Shown here one piece after another: positions 1-12,147 of a stretch of 64,000 bases of DNA; position 1 is the stretch's first letter; every line of letters begins with the position of its first letter. The stretch is from Isoetes taiwanensis. Lineage: Eukaryota; Streptophyta; Lycopodiopsida; Isoetales; Isoetaceae. The stretch spans positions 5,770,001 through 5,834,000 of the forward strand of contig JAJEKV010000064.1 in assembly GCA_021234155.1 (NCBI GenBank). Reading direction: 5' to 3'. The position numbers were made by a program, and so were the translations under genes. Below the pieces are notes generated by a model that made no database searches, had not been told where the DNA came from, and worked only from the letters and a program-made list of their open reading frames with translations.

Positions 1-515
1 TCAGCTAACATTCTGTGAGTGTAGTACATCTGCCTGTATCTGCTGAACTGTCTTTCAGTGAATTCATGATTGTTGGAGTTAATGAAAGAAAACATATAAA
101 CCATTTGCATAACTTCCCTTGTGTATATATCTGCCCAAATCCTTTCTCTTGCCTTACTGATTTCGTTGTCCCTGATCATCTCTCTGACTGACCACTGATT
201 ATGAGGGGGGAACTTGACCTGGTGTTCATGAATTCTCTCATCCCCATACAAAACTTCATATCTATCTGCTCCTCTATCAAATTTTCTTTTCTGATGACCT
301 CTGCAGAGCTCCATATACCCTACGAGCAAGAGTTTAGTTAGAATTTGTGTAAGATAGATTGGAATTGAACAGGTTAAAATACCCTTGAAAAGATTGTTAT
401 ACTGCTATAAAATCTTGCCACAAGTGTCAAATATTTGGCAAAAGGATCCTCCTCCCAGCTGCACTAAACCCCATCATTTCTCCAGGACCTTTCCAAATAT
501 GGGGATTAGATTATA
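1..515 (+). pseudogene. Degraded Ty3/gypsy pol, RNase H end and integrase zinc-binding part
   Basis: No intact reading frame is present, but the stretch joins directly to the integrase that follows. A DHLS motif near 172-186 resembles the end of a Ty3/gypsy RNase H domain (VADxLSR). From about 412, one frame reads SCHKCQIFGK, the CxxC half of the HHCC zinc-binding domain, followed by PGPFQIWGLDYIGPINPP, the normal lead-in to the integrase core. A single frameshift near 530-540 separates this from the main integrase frame. Stops and frame changes make it a decayed copy. Confidence 0.6.
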
Positions 516-1385
516 TTGGCCCTATTAACCCCCCTTACTGCAGGACAACATCAGCACATTATTGTGGCTATAGATTATTTTACCAAGTGGGCAGAGGCAA
601 TTCCTTTAAGACAGGCTAATGCCATTACAACAGCAAAGTTCTTACATGAGTATATTTGTGCACGGTTTGGTATTCCTCTACAATTGCATTCTGATAGAGG
701 TACTCCTTTTGTGAATGAAGTTATTGCTAATTTATTGACCATTCTTAAGGTCAAACATACCAAGAGCTCCTCCTACTATCCCCAAGGTAACGGTCAAGCA
801 GAAGCTACTAATAAAGTTTTGAAAAGCATTTTGCAGAAAACAGTGGATGATAATAAAAAAGATTGGCATGTCAAACTGGTGGATGCTCTATGGGCTTATA
901 GAATCACCATTAAAGCAGCAACCACTCACACACCCTTCAATCTAGTATATGGCATTGAAGCTGTACTTCCAGTAGAACTTGAGCTTCCATCTCTGAGGTT
1001 AGCCCATAAGTTATGTTTGCCTTTTGAATATGCTTTGCAGGAAAGATTGGATACCCTTTTACATTTAGAGTATAGAATAGAAGCTGAGAATGCTAATCTG
1101 CAAAAAAAAGCCAAAGATTTGGCTGCTTTCAAAGCTGCTCATAAAATACAGGGAACTTTCAAAACTGGAGAGTTAGTTCTAAAATGGAATAAGTCAAGGG
1201 AAGACTCGGCTAGTAAGTTTGAAAACCTCTGGGAAGGTCCTTATGAGGTGTTGGAACCTGCAGACACCAATTCTTATTGGTTAAAGGAATTAACTTCAGG
1301 AATGCCACTTCCAAATCCTATCAACACTATTCACCTGAAAAGGTACTGGGATCAGCATATATGCTTGTCTCTTTTTATGTTCTAG
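516..1385 (+). mobile_element. Ty3/gypsy retrotransposon integrase (3' part of pol)
   Basis: An open frame of 289 residues carries the integrase catalytic core and C-terminal domain. The core shows VAIDYFTKW (first Asp), HSDRGTPF (second Asp) and YPQGNGQAEATNK (the catalytic Glu), in the spacing usual for retroviral-type integrases. The C-terminal part has the GELVLKWN and GPYEVLE motifs and ends in HLKRYW, as in plant Ty3/gypsy polyproteins. No chromodomain is visible after it. The first residues before VAIDYF are out of frame with the true upstream sequence, so the ATG at 516 is not a real start. Integrase inserts retrotransposon cDNA into the nuclear genome. This copy lacks protease, reverse transcriptase and most of RNase H in the window, so it is a remnant or is cut by the window edge. 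Confidence 0.9.
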
Positions 1386-2265
1386 AACCTAGACAAGTTA
1401 GAATTAAAGTTAAATATTAGATAGGTTGGCTTAGATTTCACTTTATCTTAAATTTAGAACTAATGTCTTCATTGAGTTTATATTTGCAGATTAGCCAGTA
1501 TGAAGGATGAGATATCAAACAGCTTCAGAACAAGGATTTTTATTAATTGCCAAGTGTCATTTGCAGGAGCACCCTTTTTCCATCTTCATTCATCTGTCTC
1601 ATTGTGGTCCTGCCCTCCATTCAGCTATGCACTCTCATTTTATCTCCCTAAATGTGCACTCTGCAAATTCAGCTTCACCATTATAGCATAGTTGCAAAGA
1701 TCAAGATTAACTTGTTTGTATGTTTCCATGACAGGTGCATCCTTTGTCCATCTTTATTCATCTGCCATAAGTGGTCCTGCTATCCATTTAAACTCCTTAT
1801 TCTTGTTTTCATTCCCAAAAGAAAGCACTCTGCAATTCAGCTTCACCATCATGGCAGAGTTGCATTTTTAAGGATCAGGGAGGCATACATTTTCTTGTTT
1901 TGGCGAGATCTCAATTTTTGCACATTCACTTCATCCTTCTACACTTCCTTTCCATCACTACTTGACCATATTCACACTCATTCTTACCTTTTTTTCACAC
2001 ACATTTTCTTGTTTTGGCGAGATTTCAACATTTACCCACTCACCTCATCTCATACACTCCATTTCCATCACTTCCTTATCATATTCACACTCATTCTCAC
2101 CTTTTCTCACTCACTTACATCCTCACACCACCCTACTCACTTCCATTTCATCAACATATACACTTTACACCTTCTCTTTACCATAATTCTCACTTAGACA
2201 CTTTGGAGCAAATATGAAGACCCCTTATGGCCGAGGGGACCAGCCATTTTCTTGTTTTGGCGAGA
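1386..2265. repeat. T/C-rich retrotransposon tail with a 22-nt motif repeated three times
   Basis: No gene is seen. The strand is rich in T and C, with long runs of CACT/CATC-type low complexity, so long open frames here are compositional. A 22-nt motif containing TTTTCTTGTTTTGGCGAGAT occurs at about 1,888-1,909, 2,002-2,023 and 2,245-2,266. The last copy abuts the start of the inverted-repeat arm. It probably belongs to the 3' untranslated part of the Ty3/gypsy element. Confidence 0.5.
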
Positions 2266-3775
2266 TGTTGCCTCCAAAGGGCAACATACTAACTGGGGTT
2301 CATGTATTGAAGTAGGTCAAGTTATTGTGGAAGAGTTAAATCAAAAAAGAGCTTGGTAGTCAACATTGATATGAAAGGTCAAACAATATTAATCTTCAAA
2401 GGTAAACTCCTATGGAAGATGCTTTATCTGAGGTCAAAAGTATTCAAAAGATGCTCTATGATATTCTGGGTTGTGAAGATTGGAAGATGCTTTTTGAAGT
2501 TTGGAAGACAAAGTTTGGAAGACCCCATGGTATTTGATTCCACCTCCTAGCCATTTTTTATCCATATTCTTACCCCCATTTCAAAATTTTCCTAGTCATA
2601 TTCTCTCATGCCTATATCTTCCCATGTTCACTTTTTTGCCAATTGCACCATGCTTGCCTAAATCCTTCTTTTCTAAAGGCCTTTTGTTCATCCCAAAGGA
2701 TGATCTTCCCATTCCATATCTTTTCTCTCATTTTTTCCATATTACATTCTTGCAAATGTCCCTAGCAGAACCCTTATTTGCAAATTCTTATGCTCCCTCA
2801 CTTCATTTACCAAATGTGCCTAATTACCCATGCCACCCAAGTATCCCCCATGGAATATTCCAGTCATGGTATCTACCTAGCATATTCCCCAAATTATTAG
2901 GGTTACTATAGACCCAAATGACTTCATAATTATTTTTGGATCTCTATTGAACCATGGCCTAGCTTTTCGAGATGGCTAAATACAACATATTCTTGGTTTA
3001 TACCTCCAAAAATACGGCCACCGTATCGCGCAAACTCTGGAAAAATACAGTTGAAGAACCCTAAACTTAGAAACTTGCTCGAATCACGCCGGAATTGGGA
3101 TCTTAAGCTACAAAAACTACCTATTCTTGGATTCCCTCCATCAAAGATCCCATTAAGCCTATAATCAAGTCCTAAGATGCCGGAATCATTAAATCTAAAT
3201 CTATATACCGGGGAAAACAATGACAGAAGTTTTTGAAGGCCCAGACACATCAAACCTCAACATTGATACATGCTGAGCATGATCTGAAGATGTTCATGAA
3301 GTATCTGAGTGTTCCACAGTTCGATTTGAGAAAATTGGACTGATATTCTTGATTTGATATTATTTATTGACATCCTAAGCTATCTTGATGATTGATCTAT
3401 TTCCTAAGACTCTTATTCACCGTGTATTACCTTCATTTCAATGAAAATGGCCTGCCAAGTATTTAAAAAGATCATGATCCTTTAGTATTTTTGCATCACA
3501 AACATTTTTACAGTGAAGTGTCCCTTCATTTTTCTTGCATATGACCATTTGCACTTCCTTTCTTATCTTAACCTGTGTAAATTTCGAAAGAAATCCATCC
3601 CAAACTCAAGTTACCATTTTTTGCATTCTGTCTGATACAATTTTAGACTGATATTCACGAAACAGTGCCAAAAAAATAGTTTTAGTGATCCAAATTATGA
3701 TTTGATTACATGCCCCTCACCTTTGGGACCTATACTGCACCTTAGTTTTGGAATCTCTTCAAAATTCTACACAAG
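2266..3775 (+). repeat. Left arm of a large inverted repeat, LTR-like
   Basis: This arm pairs with 4,055-5,491 in reverse complement at high identity, from TGTTGCC at its outer end to a block around 3,734-3,772 near the centre. It starts with TG and follows retrotransposon internal sequence, as a 3' LTR would. The outer end also forms a small hairpin (TGTTGCC...GGCAACA). A 107-codon open frame on the minus strand (2,930-3,253) is kept in the other arm with few changes, but I recognise no domain in it. The spacer 3,776-4,054 holds no gene. The LTR reading is an inference: no clear primer-binding site or polypurine tract is seen next to it. Confidence 0.7.
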
Positions 3776-4054
3776 AATTTCTCAGGGGAAAAGCTCAGTT
3801 ATCAAGTATTCATACCTTTCCCAATTCTAGAATATGGAGCCCTTACTCAAATCGATGTAGCTCTCATAGGCGGATTGATTTCCAAGCTCAAGTGATTGTG
3901 ACTGATACAGAAAAGTTATAGGCAAGCGAGGATGAAAACCTTGACCAAGTCTGAGTTTTAATCTGCAAGATATTCGATCTCAAAGTTGGGTCAAATTTTG
4001 GTCAATATCAGTCAAAACTACAAACAGATCTCAGAGTTTTGTAACTTGAGTTGC

Positions 4055-5491
4055 AGATAGAATTTTGAAGAGATTCCAAAACTAAGGTGCAGTATAGGTC
4101 CCAAAGGTGAGGGGCATGTAATCAAATCATAATTTGGATCACTAAAACTATTTTTTTGGCACTGTTTCGTGAATATCAGTCTAAAATTGTATTAGACAGA
4201 AAGTGCAAATGGTCATATGCAAAAAAATGAAGGGATACTTCACTGTAAAAATGTTTGTGATGCAAAAATACTAAAGGATCATGACAGTCAACTTTTTAAA
4301 TACTTGGCAGGCAATTTTCATTGAAATGAAGGTAATACACGGTGAATAAGAGTCAGGGGATCATAGATCAATAAGATAGCTTAGGAGGTCAATAAATAAT
4401 ATCAAATCAAGAATATCAGTCCAATTTTCTCAAATCGAACTGTGGAACACGCAGATACTTCATGAACGTCTTCAGATCATGTTCAGCATGTATCAATGTT
4501 GAGGTTTGATGCGTCTGGGCCTTCAAAAACTTCTGTCATTGTTTTCCCCGGTATATAGATTTAGATTTAATGATTCCGGCATCTTAGGACTTGATTATAG
4601 GCTTAATGGGATGCTGATGAGCGGGAATCCAAGAATAGGTAGTTTTTGTAGCTTAAGATCCCAATTCCGGCGTGATTCGAGCAAGTTTCTAAGTTTAGGG
4701 TTCTTCAACTGTATTTTTCCAGAGTTTGCGCGATACGGTGGCCATATTTTTGGAGGTATAAACCAAGAATATGTTGTATTTAGCCATCTCGAAAAGCTAG
4801 GCCATCGTTCAATAGAGATCCAAAAATAATTATGAAGTCATTTGGGTCTATAGTAACCCTAATAATTTGGGGAATATGCTAGGTAGATACCATGACTGGA
4901 ATATTCCATGGGGGATACTTGGGTGGCATGGGTAATTAGGCACATTTGTAAATGAAGTGAGGGAGCATAAGAATTTGCAAATAAAGGTTGGGCTAGGGAC
5001 ATTTGCAAGAATGTAATATGGAAAAAATGAGAGAAAAGATACGGAATGGGAAGATCATCCTTTGGGGTGAACAAAAGGCCTTTAGAAAAGAAGGATTTAG
5101 GCAAGCATGGTGCAATTGGCAAAAAAGTGAACATGGGAAGATATAGGCATGAGAGAAATATGACTAGGAAAATTTTGAAATGGGGGTAAGAATATGGATA
5201 AAAAATGGCTAGGAGGTGGAATCAAATACCATGGGGTCTTCCAAACTTTGTCTTCCAAACTTCAAAAAGCATCTTCCAATCTTCACAACCCAGAATATCA
5301 TAGAGCATCTTTTGAATACTTTTGACCTCAGATAAAGCATCTTCCATAGGAGTTGACCTTTGAAGATTAATATTGTTTGACCTTCATATCAATGTTGACT
5401 ACCAAGCTCTTTTTTGATTTAACTCTTCCACAATAACTTGACCTACTTCAATACATGAACCAACAGTTAGTATGTTGCTCTTTGGGGGCAA
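4055..5491 (-). repeat. Right arm of the large inverted repeat, LTR-like
   Basis: Reverse complement of 2,266-3,775, with small indels. The outer end at about 5,470-5,491 mirrors the start of the left arm. The arm carries the same unrecognised 107-codon frame, here on the plus strand at 4,506-4,829. Two LTRs of one family facing each other, left by nested insertion or by inversion, would explain the structure. Confidence 0.7.
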
Positions 5492-6220
5492 CAATAGGCT
5501 CCACCATTTCATGTCTTCTGTGTTGCGTTTTAGTCTTGCGTTTAATGCTTGGGCATCTTGGTTCAATGTACTCACGCATGCCAGGTTTCCTTTACCATAT
5601 AGCGTAAACTGTGAGATTTCGTATATAAATTTGCTTCTCGCTGAGGATTGTGGTTTATTATCGGGTTTACTACAAAAAGCACCCCATCAGCAGGCTCTTC
5701 ATGGGGCTCTAATGGCATGGAGTGCAGGTTAGATTTCTTTCTGCTTCGCTTCGTCCCGACACTAAATAATCATTTGCATATGCTATTTTTTAAATCAGCT
5801 GAAGATTGAAACACATTTGTTGTAGGATGTGAAGATCCGTAAGATTAAAGATTATTTTGTTTTTGTAGGGGGCGAACCATTGGCAGAAAATATCTTTGCT
5901 TGAGCAAATATTGGATCTTAGATGGGATTGTTTGAAGCTTTGCTTGGCATAAAATAATTGATCTTGAGCTATTGAATGTTTTGAGATGTACCACAGAGGC
6001 ATAAACCGAAGCAAAGGTACACTGTCTATTTCATGGAATAGAATCTCATGCCACACTGGCCTCTTCTTTTAAAGATTCGCCAAGTTGCATCACAAAAGAT
6101 CCAGAAGCGCTTTTATTTTTGCGTATTTTGCTCAGTCTTGATGTGAATGTGTTGCATTATCCAAGTGCGATCCTGTATGTTATCCAACGATGTTGTTTAT
6201 GCTCTTTATCCAATGATTTT
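5492..6220. other. No recognisable gene; one half of a short dispersed repeat
   Basis: Short open frames here match nothing I recognise. The segment 5,712-5,770 (GGAGTGCAGGTTAGATTTCT and following) recurs at 7,548-7,606 with a few differences, so the INO80-like region between them lies within a direct-repeat pair. Confidence 0.4.
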
Positions 6221-6900
6221 ATATTGACAAGTCCTACCTATTGCTTTATTGGCTGAGATAACAATGCTCCGCTAGATGCATCAGAGGCTGCTGAGGTAGA
6301 GACCCTGAAAGAGCAGGCATGCAGGCTGGTAAGATGGCTGCAAGTGAGCAATAAGGCGTAATATAGACAGTTCATTGTTAAAATGGCAGGAGCTTATGTT
6401 GTCATTGTTTCAATCCTAGGTATTGCTGTTATAATTTTCAGCTTCTCATTATGAATTCTCATTTTAAACAAGGGCTAAGTGGTATTCTAGCAGATGAAAT
6501 GGGGCTGGTAAAACTATTCAGGCAATGGCCTTTTTTGCCTACCTTGCAAAGGATATTGACAAGTCCTACCTATTGCTTTATTGGCTGAGATAACAATGCT
6601 CCACTAGATGCATCAGAGGCTGCTGAAGTAGAGACCCTGAAAGGGCAGGCATGCAGGCTGGTAAGATGGCTGCAAGTGAGCAATAAGGCGTAACATAGAC
6701 AGTTCATTGTTAAATGGCAGGAGCTTATGTTGTCATTGTTCCAATCCTAGGTATTGCTGTTATAATTTTCAGCTTCTTAAAATCTCTTCTTCTTCATTAT
6801 GAATTCTCATTTTAAACGAGGGCTAAGTGGTATTCTAGCAGATGAAATGAGGCTGGTAAAACCATTCAGGCAATGGCCTTTTTTGCCCACCTTGCAGAGG
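6221..6900 (+). pseudogene. Tandemly duplicated exon fragment of an INO80-like SWI/SNF ATPase
   Basis: Two direct copies with a period of about 332 bp (6,221-6,552 and 6,553-6,893). Each holds a short coding-like piece (ASEAAEVETLKEQA) and then, after an AT-rich stretch, GLSGILADEMGL. With one frameshift this continues as TIQAMAFFAYLAK. It closely resembles the Walker A (motif I) region of INO80-class chromatin-remodelling ATPases (GxLADEMGLGKTIQAMAF). The GK of the Walker A motif is lost to an apparent one-base deletion in both copies, and only a small part of the gene is here. It is a captured, duplicated fragment. INO80 rather than another Snf2 ATPase is inferred from QAMAFxAxLA. Confidence 0.55.
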
Positions 6901-7300
6901 TTTGTTCTGTAGAATTAAGCCTCTCACAAGTGCACCTGCTTCAGTCTTAAGTAATTGGACAACACAAGTGCACCTGCTTCAGTCCCGAGTAATTGCTTAT
7001 TCTGTGCCGTCTCAGGGCATTGCCTGACCTTAAGATGATAAATGAGATTTGTTATTTACTGGGGTGTGTATGATTGTCTGGAAGTTATATACCTTTGTTT
7101 TTGCTTCGAAATTTATGGTTGCAATTGCACAGAGTGATGCTCGGCTTTAGCGAACCCTTTTAGTTCTATGTAGCAGGTTGTTCATTGGTTACAGAGCAAT
7201 TACTGTGAGGAAGGCCACGTTTCCTTGCTTTTTTGCTATTATGAGCCAAATTATCCAGGTGCATACTTGATGTATATACCTCTATACATCAACAAGATAA

Positions 7301-7370
7301 ATTCTATTCTATTCTATTCTATTCTATTCTATTCTATTCTATTCTATTCTATTCTATTCTATTCTATTCT
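7301..7370. repeat. (ATTCT)14 pentanucleotide microsatellite
   Basis: Fourteen uninterrupted copies of ATTCT, 70 bp. Confidence 0.97.
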
Positions 7371-7624
7371 CTCAACAAGATAAATTCTTAGCTCATTCCT
7401 AGCATTTGAGACATACACGGTTTTTTATTGGAACAAATGTAATATTATTTAGCATTGTGGTCCTGTGTTAAATAAGTTCTTTTCATGAATGCCAATTAAC
7501 CATCATAAATGTGTTCTGGATTTCCCGACCAGAAGAGCAAGGCATGGAGTGCATGGAGTGTAGGTTAGATTTCTTTGTGCTTCACTTTGTCCTCACACTA
7601 AATAATCTTTGGACTATGAGTTTT

Positions 7625-7790
7625 AGATGGTCTCACTGGAGACCTCTTTAATTACGACCTATGTGATTTGGACCTGGAAGAGCTGACAAGTCTTGCAAAT
7701 GCCACCATAAGCAGTGGAGGAGATAATGTGTTTCAGGTTTCTATGCTCGAAGAAACTAAGAGTAAAGGATGGCAGGTTTAGGTAATCTTA
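7625..7790 (+). other. Possible orphan exon, unrecognised
   Basis: One frame reads LTGDLFNYDLCDLDLEELTS followed by LANATISSGGDNVFQ, a composition more like protein than its AT-rich surroundings. It stops near 7,780. No family is recognised, and the rest of 7,371-8,120 shows no gene. Confidence 0.25.
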
Positions 7791-8177
7791 TTATTATTGT
7801 TACACATGAGAAAATAATGAGCATGACATACTGTTTGTTAGCAGATTCTTCTATGCCAGGGATAGGTCAGTCCTTGCATATATAAATGACTGCTATGGTA
7901 GAAGAGCATTCTTGCATGTCCGCCAAGCATTAGAAGAGCATTAATACTATTTGGATTTAATAGTTTACTAGCATTGCACATATGTGGCAGGCAGTAGAAG
8001 TTGTTACAAAAGGGATGACTGACGGCTTAGGTCTCCAGAGTTCATTGCAGTGGATTTGGCTGGCATGAGAACATGGCATAGGGTTGTGCATCAGCTGATG
8101 TTGTATACTTCATTGGATCCTAATTGGAATCCAAGACCTTAACCAATCCAATACCTCTCCAGACATCCTTATATTTT

Positions 8178-8276
8178 ACAACTTTTTATTCCATCTATAA
8201 ACACCATTGTAAAGGTACCCCCTTTTTTTTACAACTTTTTATTCCATCTATAAACACCATTGTAAAGGTACCCCTC
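8178..8276. repeat. Short tandem duplication, about 46 bp by two
   Basis: ACAACTTTTTATTCCATCTA and the following 26 bases occur twice in a row. No gene is seen in 7,800-8,940. A second small tandem repeat (GTGTTTACAAGGGTGAA, twice) lies at about 8,869-8,900. Confidence 0.85.
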
Positions 8277-9479
8277 GCTTTTTCTTTTTGGTTCAATATC
8301 CATCTAGAATAAATTTGACTCGCATTGTTAACGCTCACTTGCATCCACCCGAATAGTTTGCTCAATGGTTATGCATGCATACACGCATTACTATCACCTT
8401 GGGTTCACAATTATCACTAGACTAGATACTATGAAGTCATAAAAAACATATGCACATACATATTCCACTTCCAATACATCTAACGTCCACTATTCAACTC
8501 ACTCCAATCTCAATTGTATTGATTAACAATTGCAATTTTGGACAAAACCCTAAACTATCAAAAACATCAATCCATTCCATTACATTTACCCATTCTATTC
8601 CACACTATGCATGCTATTATTTTACATTGTCAAGGCTAATGCTAACAACCCCAAACCCTTTACACCTGGCACTCCAATACCTCTTCGAACATGATTATAT
8701 TTACCAACTTCTTATTCCATCCATAAAATCCATTACACGTACCAATTTCATGCATCTAAGATTAATGCCCGACATCGCCGGGCACATATTTCTAGTACAT
8801 ATATAGTTTTTGAGAAATGAGAAAAGGCTTTTAGCCACAAAAAGCACATTTTTGTTGTCAAATGTGTTTACAAGGGTGAATGTGTTTACAAGGGTGAAGG
8901 GTGTTTTCACATAATACTTGTTAATTGGATTAGTTTATTTCCTTTTAGAGGCAGTGATTTTATATGATAATTTTGCTTGTTCTTGCCTTGAAATATATTC
9001 TTCTTTGTGAAGCTGTTGGATGCATATATAAAATGAAGCATACATTTCCATGAAAGCTTTACCTTTCCTTACGATTAAAGGTTTTTATTGGAGGGAACTA
9101 TATGATGCAGGTTTTCCAAACTTCACGTGGAAAATTGCATGAGTCTACCTTAGCGTTCAATTTAGCCCTTGTTTCAACTAATTTAAAAACATTGTAATCG
9201 AAGGCAAAAGACTTCTTGCCAGAATTTATTTAGGTAGAAAATGAATAAAAGAATGAAAATCTAAGACATGAATCAATCCTCTCAATGTGGAAGCTCGATT
9301 TTTTGGGTTTCCCTAGGGGGTTGCTCATATGGGCTTTTGGGCACTCATATGCTTAGAATATGCCGAAAACTGCTCCAAACTGACTATTAGTAATTTGCAG
9401 TAAGTGTTGCCTGTAGCTAGTAAGTGTTACCTGTTGCTACTGTTCGAAACGCCTAACTGGTATGAACTTTTGATGATGT

Positions 9480-10240
9480 GCAAGGATCAAGCTTCTAGGT
9501 TTAATGCAAGCCGAAGCCCTAAAGACTGAATCTTCACAGATGATCTTCTAACTGAGATCCCGTTGTTTTTCTTCCCCAAGCTAATGACAGAAAACATCTC
9601 TTGCTTCTCAGATTTCTACCCCAGCTCTTCTTCCTGCGAGTATGCAACTTCCGTTGTTTGATACTAAGGAAAAGTATACCCTCTGAGCAGAGTTTTACTC
9701 CAGCTCTTAGGAAACATTCGCTCTTACATAGTTGGCTTAGAAATAGAAGCCTATCTAGGTTAGTTCAGAGACAAGGAAGGTGTGGAGGCCGCAGGCTCTA
9801 TGAGCTATGCTGGCCATAAAAGACTTAATTGTTGATGGCAAAAAGCAAGGTTCCAGCAAGAAAAATTACAGGCCTTATCTGTGGAGATACTTTGTGTTAT
9901 GAGCTATGTAAGTTCCTAGGTATCTGCTTACCCTGTTACCCTGCTGTAATAAAAAAAATGTAATTAGATATGTAATAAAAAAATGGAATTAGATATGTTT
10001 GTTACGATCGAACAAACAAAAAACATGAAAACATACTCTCGGGCCACTGGAGGACAACCCCTCGTGCGCAGCATCTTGTTCTTAGTGTTACCTGAAAGGA
10101 CGAAAGCAGATCACCCGTATATACACGAGACTGGTAAGTACGTAGAAGGCAATCCAGCCAGACAGTTTTTATGGCAAATTGAACAATGCAAACCACATGA
10201 GGCTCACCTGCTGTCCATTCTAGTAATTCCTTTGCTCTAG
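9480..10240 (+). pseudogene. Unit 1 remnant of the LRR receptor-like fragment
   Basis: The flanks match units 2 and 3: 9,490-9,552 matches 23,758-23,815, and 10,110-10,200 (YIHETGKYVEGNPA) matches the end of the LRR fragment. The leucine-rich repeats themselves are missing, and about 535 bp of unrelated DNA stands in their place (9,552-10,088). The open frames in that insert match nothing I recognise. Confidence 0.55.
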
Positions 10241-10873
10241 CTCCAAGACAATTAATGCATCAGCTTCTGTTGGGCCATTCGCTTGTAAAACTTTAACTTC
10301 CTCCAATGCAAAATCCACCTTCTCACCCACGAAAAGACAGCATAAGGCATTAGCAAGCTAGATTAATTTAACCCTCTTTGCAGGTGAAAAAAGATGTCAA
10401 AATATCTTATTAGTTAAGGAGACGTGGTGACACGGCAGCCTATGCATCCACAGAGGACCATGTGATAAGACTTGGCATATACCTCTAGCTCAGAAGGATG
10501 TTAATGAGTTAGTATGTTCATGTGCTGCTCTCCACGTCACCATTGCGACTATATTTAGAATGTTAATTTCCTCTTCTTTTTACCACCCCCTCTCTTTCTA
10601 CTTTTTCTTGATTCTGGCTTAGATCGTAGTTTTTGGTCAATAGCTTTACAATGCTGTATGTATCTGACCTCATAGACCCTATGGATCTTTGCTAGATGTT
10701 AATAGATCTTTCTTTCTTTACTATCATGTTTAACGCTCCTGCTACCATGACCCCTCAGGGAATGTTAGGTGCTGACCTAGGTTGATCTTCAGACCAACCT
10801 GTTCAGACCTCCATGTTATCACATCTCAGTATTCATAACTGTGTTAAGCACAAAACCTCCTACATGACATTTT

Positions 10874-11460
10874 TCATATATGATGTAAGCATGATTTTGC
10901 TTCCAAGTCCCAAATGTGCTGCTTTTGCACATGCAGAGAGTGCATAACCAAATGCCAAACTATCTGGCTTTTCACCTTCCTTCTGCATTTCATGAAGAAG
11001 CAATTAAGCCTGTAGCACGATGACAATTTGCTGCAATAATCACATTCCAAACAATTATATTCCTCACAGATGCTTGATGGAATAGGGTGCAAGCATCTTG
11101 AATCCCCCCACGGTTAGTATAGCAAATGTTACCTGGCTTAACCTGATACTGTGTCTTCATGCATTCTCCAGAAAGCTTTAAGGACTTCCTTCCCATTTCC
11201 AAACTTTGCAATACCAGAAATAACTGAATTCCACGCACCTGAGTCCCTCTCAATCATTTTGTCAAACTCCTGCCAACCATGATGTAAGCTACCACATTTA
11301 AAATACATGTCTATCATAGCATTGTTGACATAAATATCCAGCTCACATTTAGGGCGTAAGATGTTCACATAAACCCATTTACCCCACGCTACAAATATGC
11401 CAGAACACGAGTTTAAAACGCTAAGATAAGTGGTCTTATCAGGTGTTAAGTCCATTTGTT
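10874..11460 (-). pseudogene. PLS-type pentatricopeptide repeat protein fragment (unit 1)
   Basis: On the minus strand, 11,455-11,138 reads PDKTTYLSVLNSCSG, then VNNAMIDMYFKCGS, FDKMIERDSGAWNSVISG and LKAFWRMHEDTV. This is the repeating pattern of plant organellar RNA-editing PPR proteins (PDxxTxxxVLxxC, NxLIDMYxKCG, VFDxMxxRDxxxWNxxI). Further 3' the frame slips and continues as DACTLFHQASVRNIIVWNVI and an LLHEMQ-like repeat. PPR proteins bind organellar RNA one base per repeat. With only a few repeats, frame breaks and no start or E/DYW domain, this is a fragment. Confidence 0.8.
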
Positions 11461-12147
11461 TTGGAAGACTCCAAGAGCTTCCTTAAGTTGCCCATCTTTG
11501 GCATATCTTCCGATCAATATTAGCACACACGATTAACAATTCTCGTAAATACATGCCAGGCATGATCTGTATCATAGGCTTGCTTAGAATGTGATAGGTT
11601 TTAGAAATGATCAGATGGGCATGACTTACAAATGATCAGAGGCTTACAAAAAATGTGATATGTTTCTTTAGAAATGAAATGCATATTTCTGTGATTTTTA
11701 CCTCATCAACTGCAGTTTCTCAAAGAGCTGGACTTCTGCACGAACGACGGACCTGCCAGAACACGCCATACATAATGAAAATGGTCGCAGGCGAAATACG
11801 AACGAACATGAAGAACAAACATCAAGAGTAAACGGAGACAAAGTGGGCGTAAAAATGGCCAAGATGGGCGAAGCGAGGGTTTTTTTGGGAAACACGTGTT
11901 TACAAATTTCTTGGTCCGAACTATCATAAATCGTGATGTCTACTAAGGCGATTCCATTAGCGGCTATCTGGGCCTTCACTAAATGGAGACTAAGTGATTG
12001 TTAGTGGAATCTCAATCTAAGGCAAGGCGGCTATCTTTGCCTTCACTAAATGGAGACTAAGACCAGGCCGCCATCTTCACCTATATATACATGACATGCC
12101 TTGATGCAGCAAACACAACACTCTCAAATCAAGCACCAACAAGTAAA

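Noticed and set aside
1500-2217. Overlapping plus-strand frames rich in His, Ser, Thr and Phe
   Set aside because: They follow the T/C-rich composition and the simple CACTCA-type repeats; no motif and no homologous copy.
2245-2285. tRNA-Asp primer-binding site (TGGCG..GTTGCC resemblance)
   Set aside because: TGGCGAGATGTTGCC only partly fits the expected TGGCGCCGTTGCC, and it lies before the LTR-like arm rather than after it.
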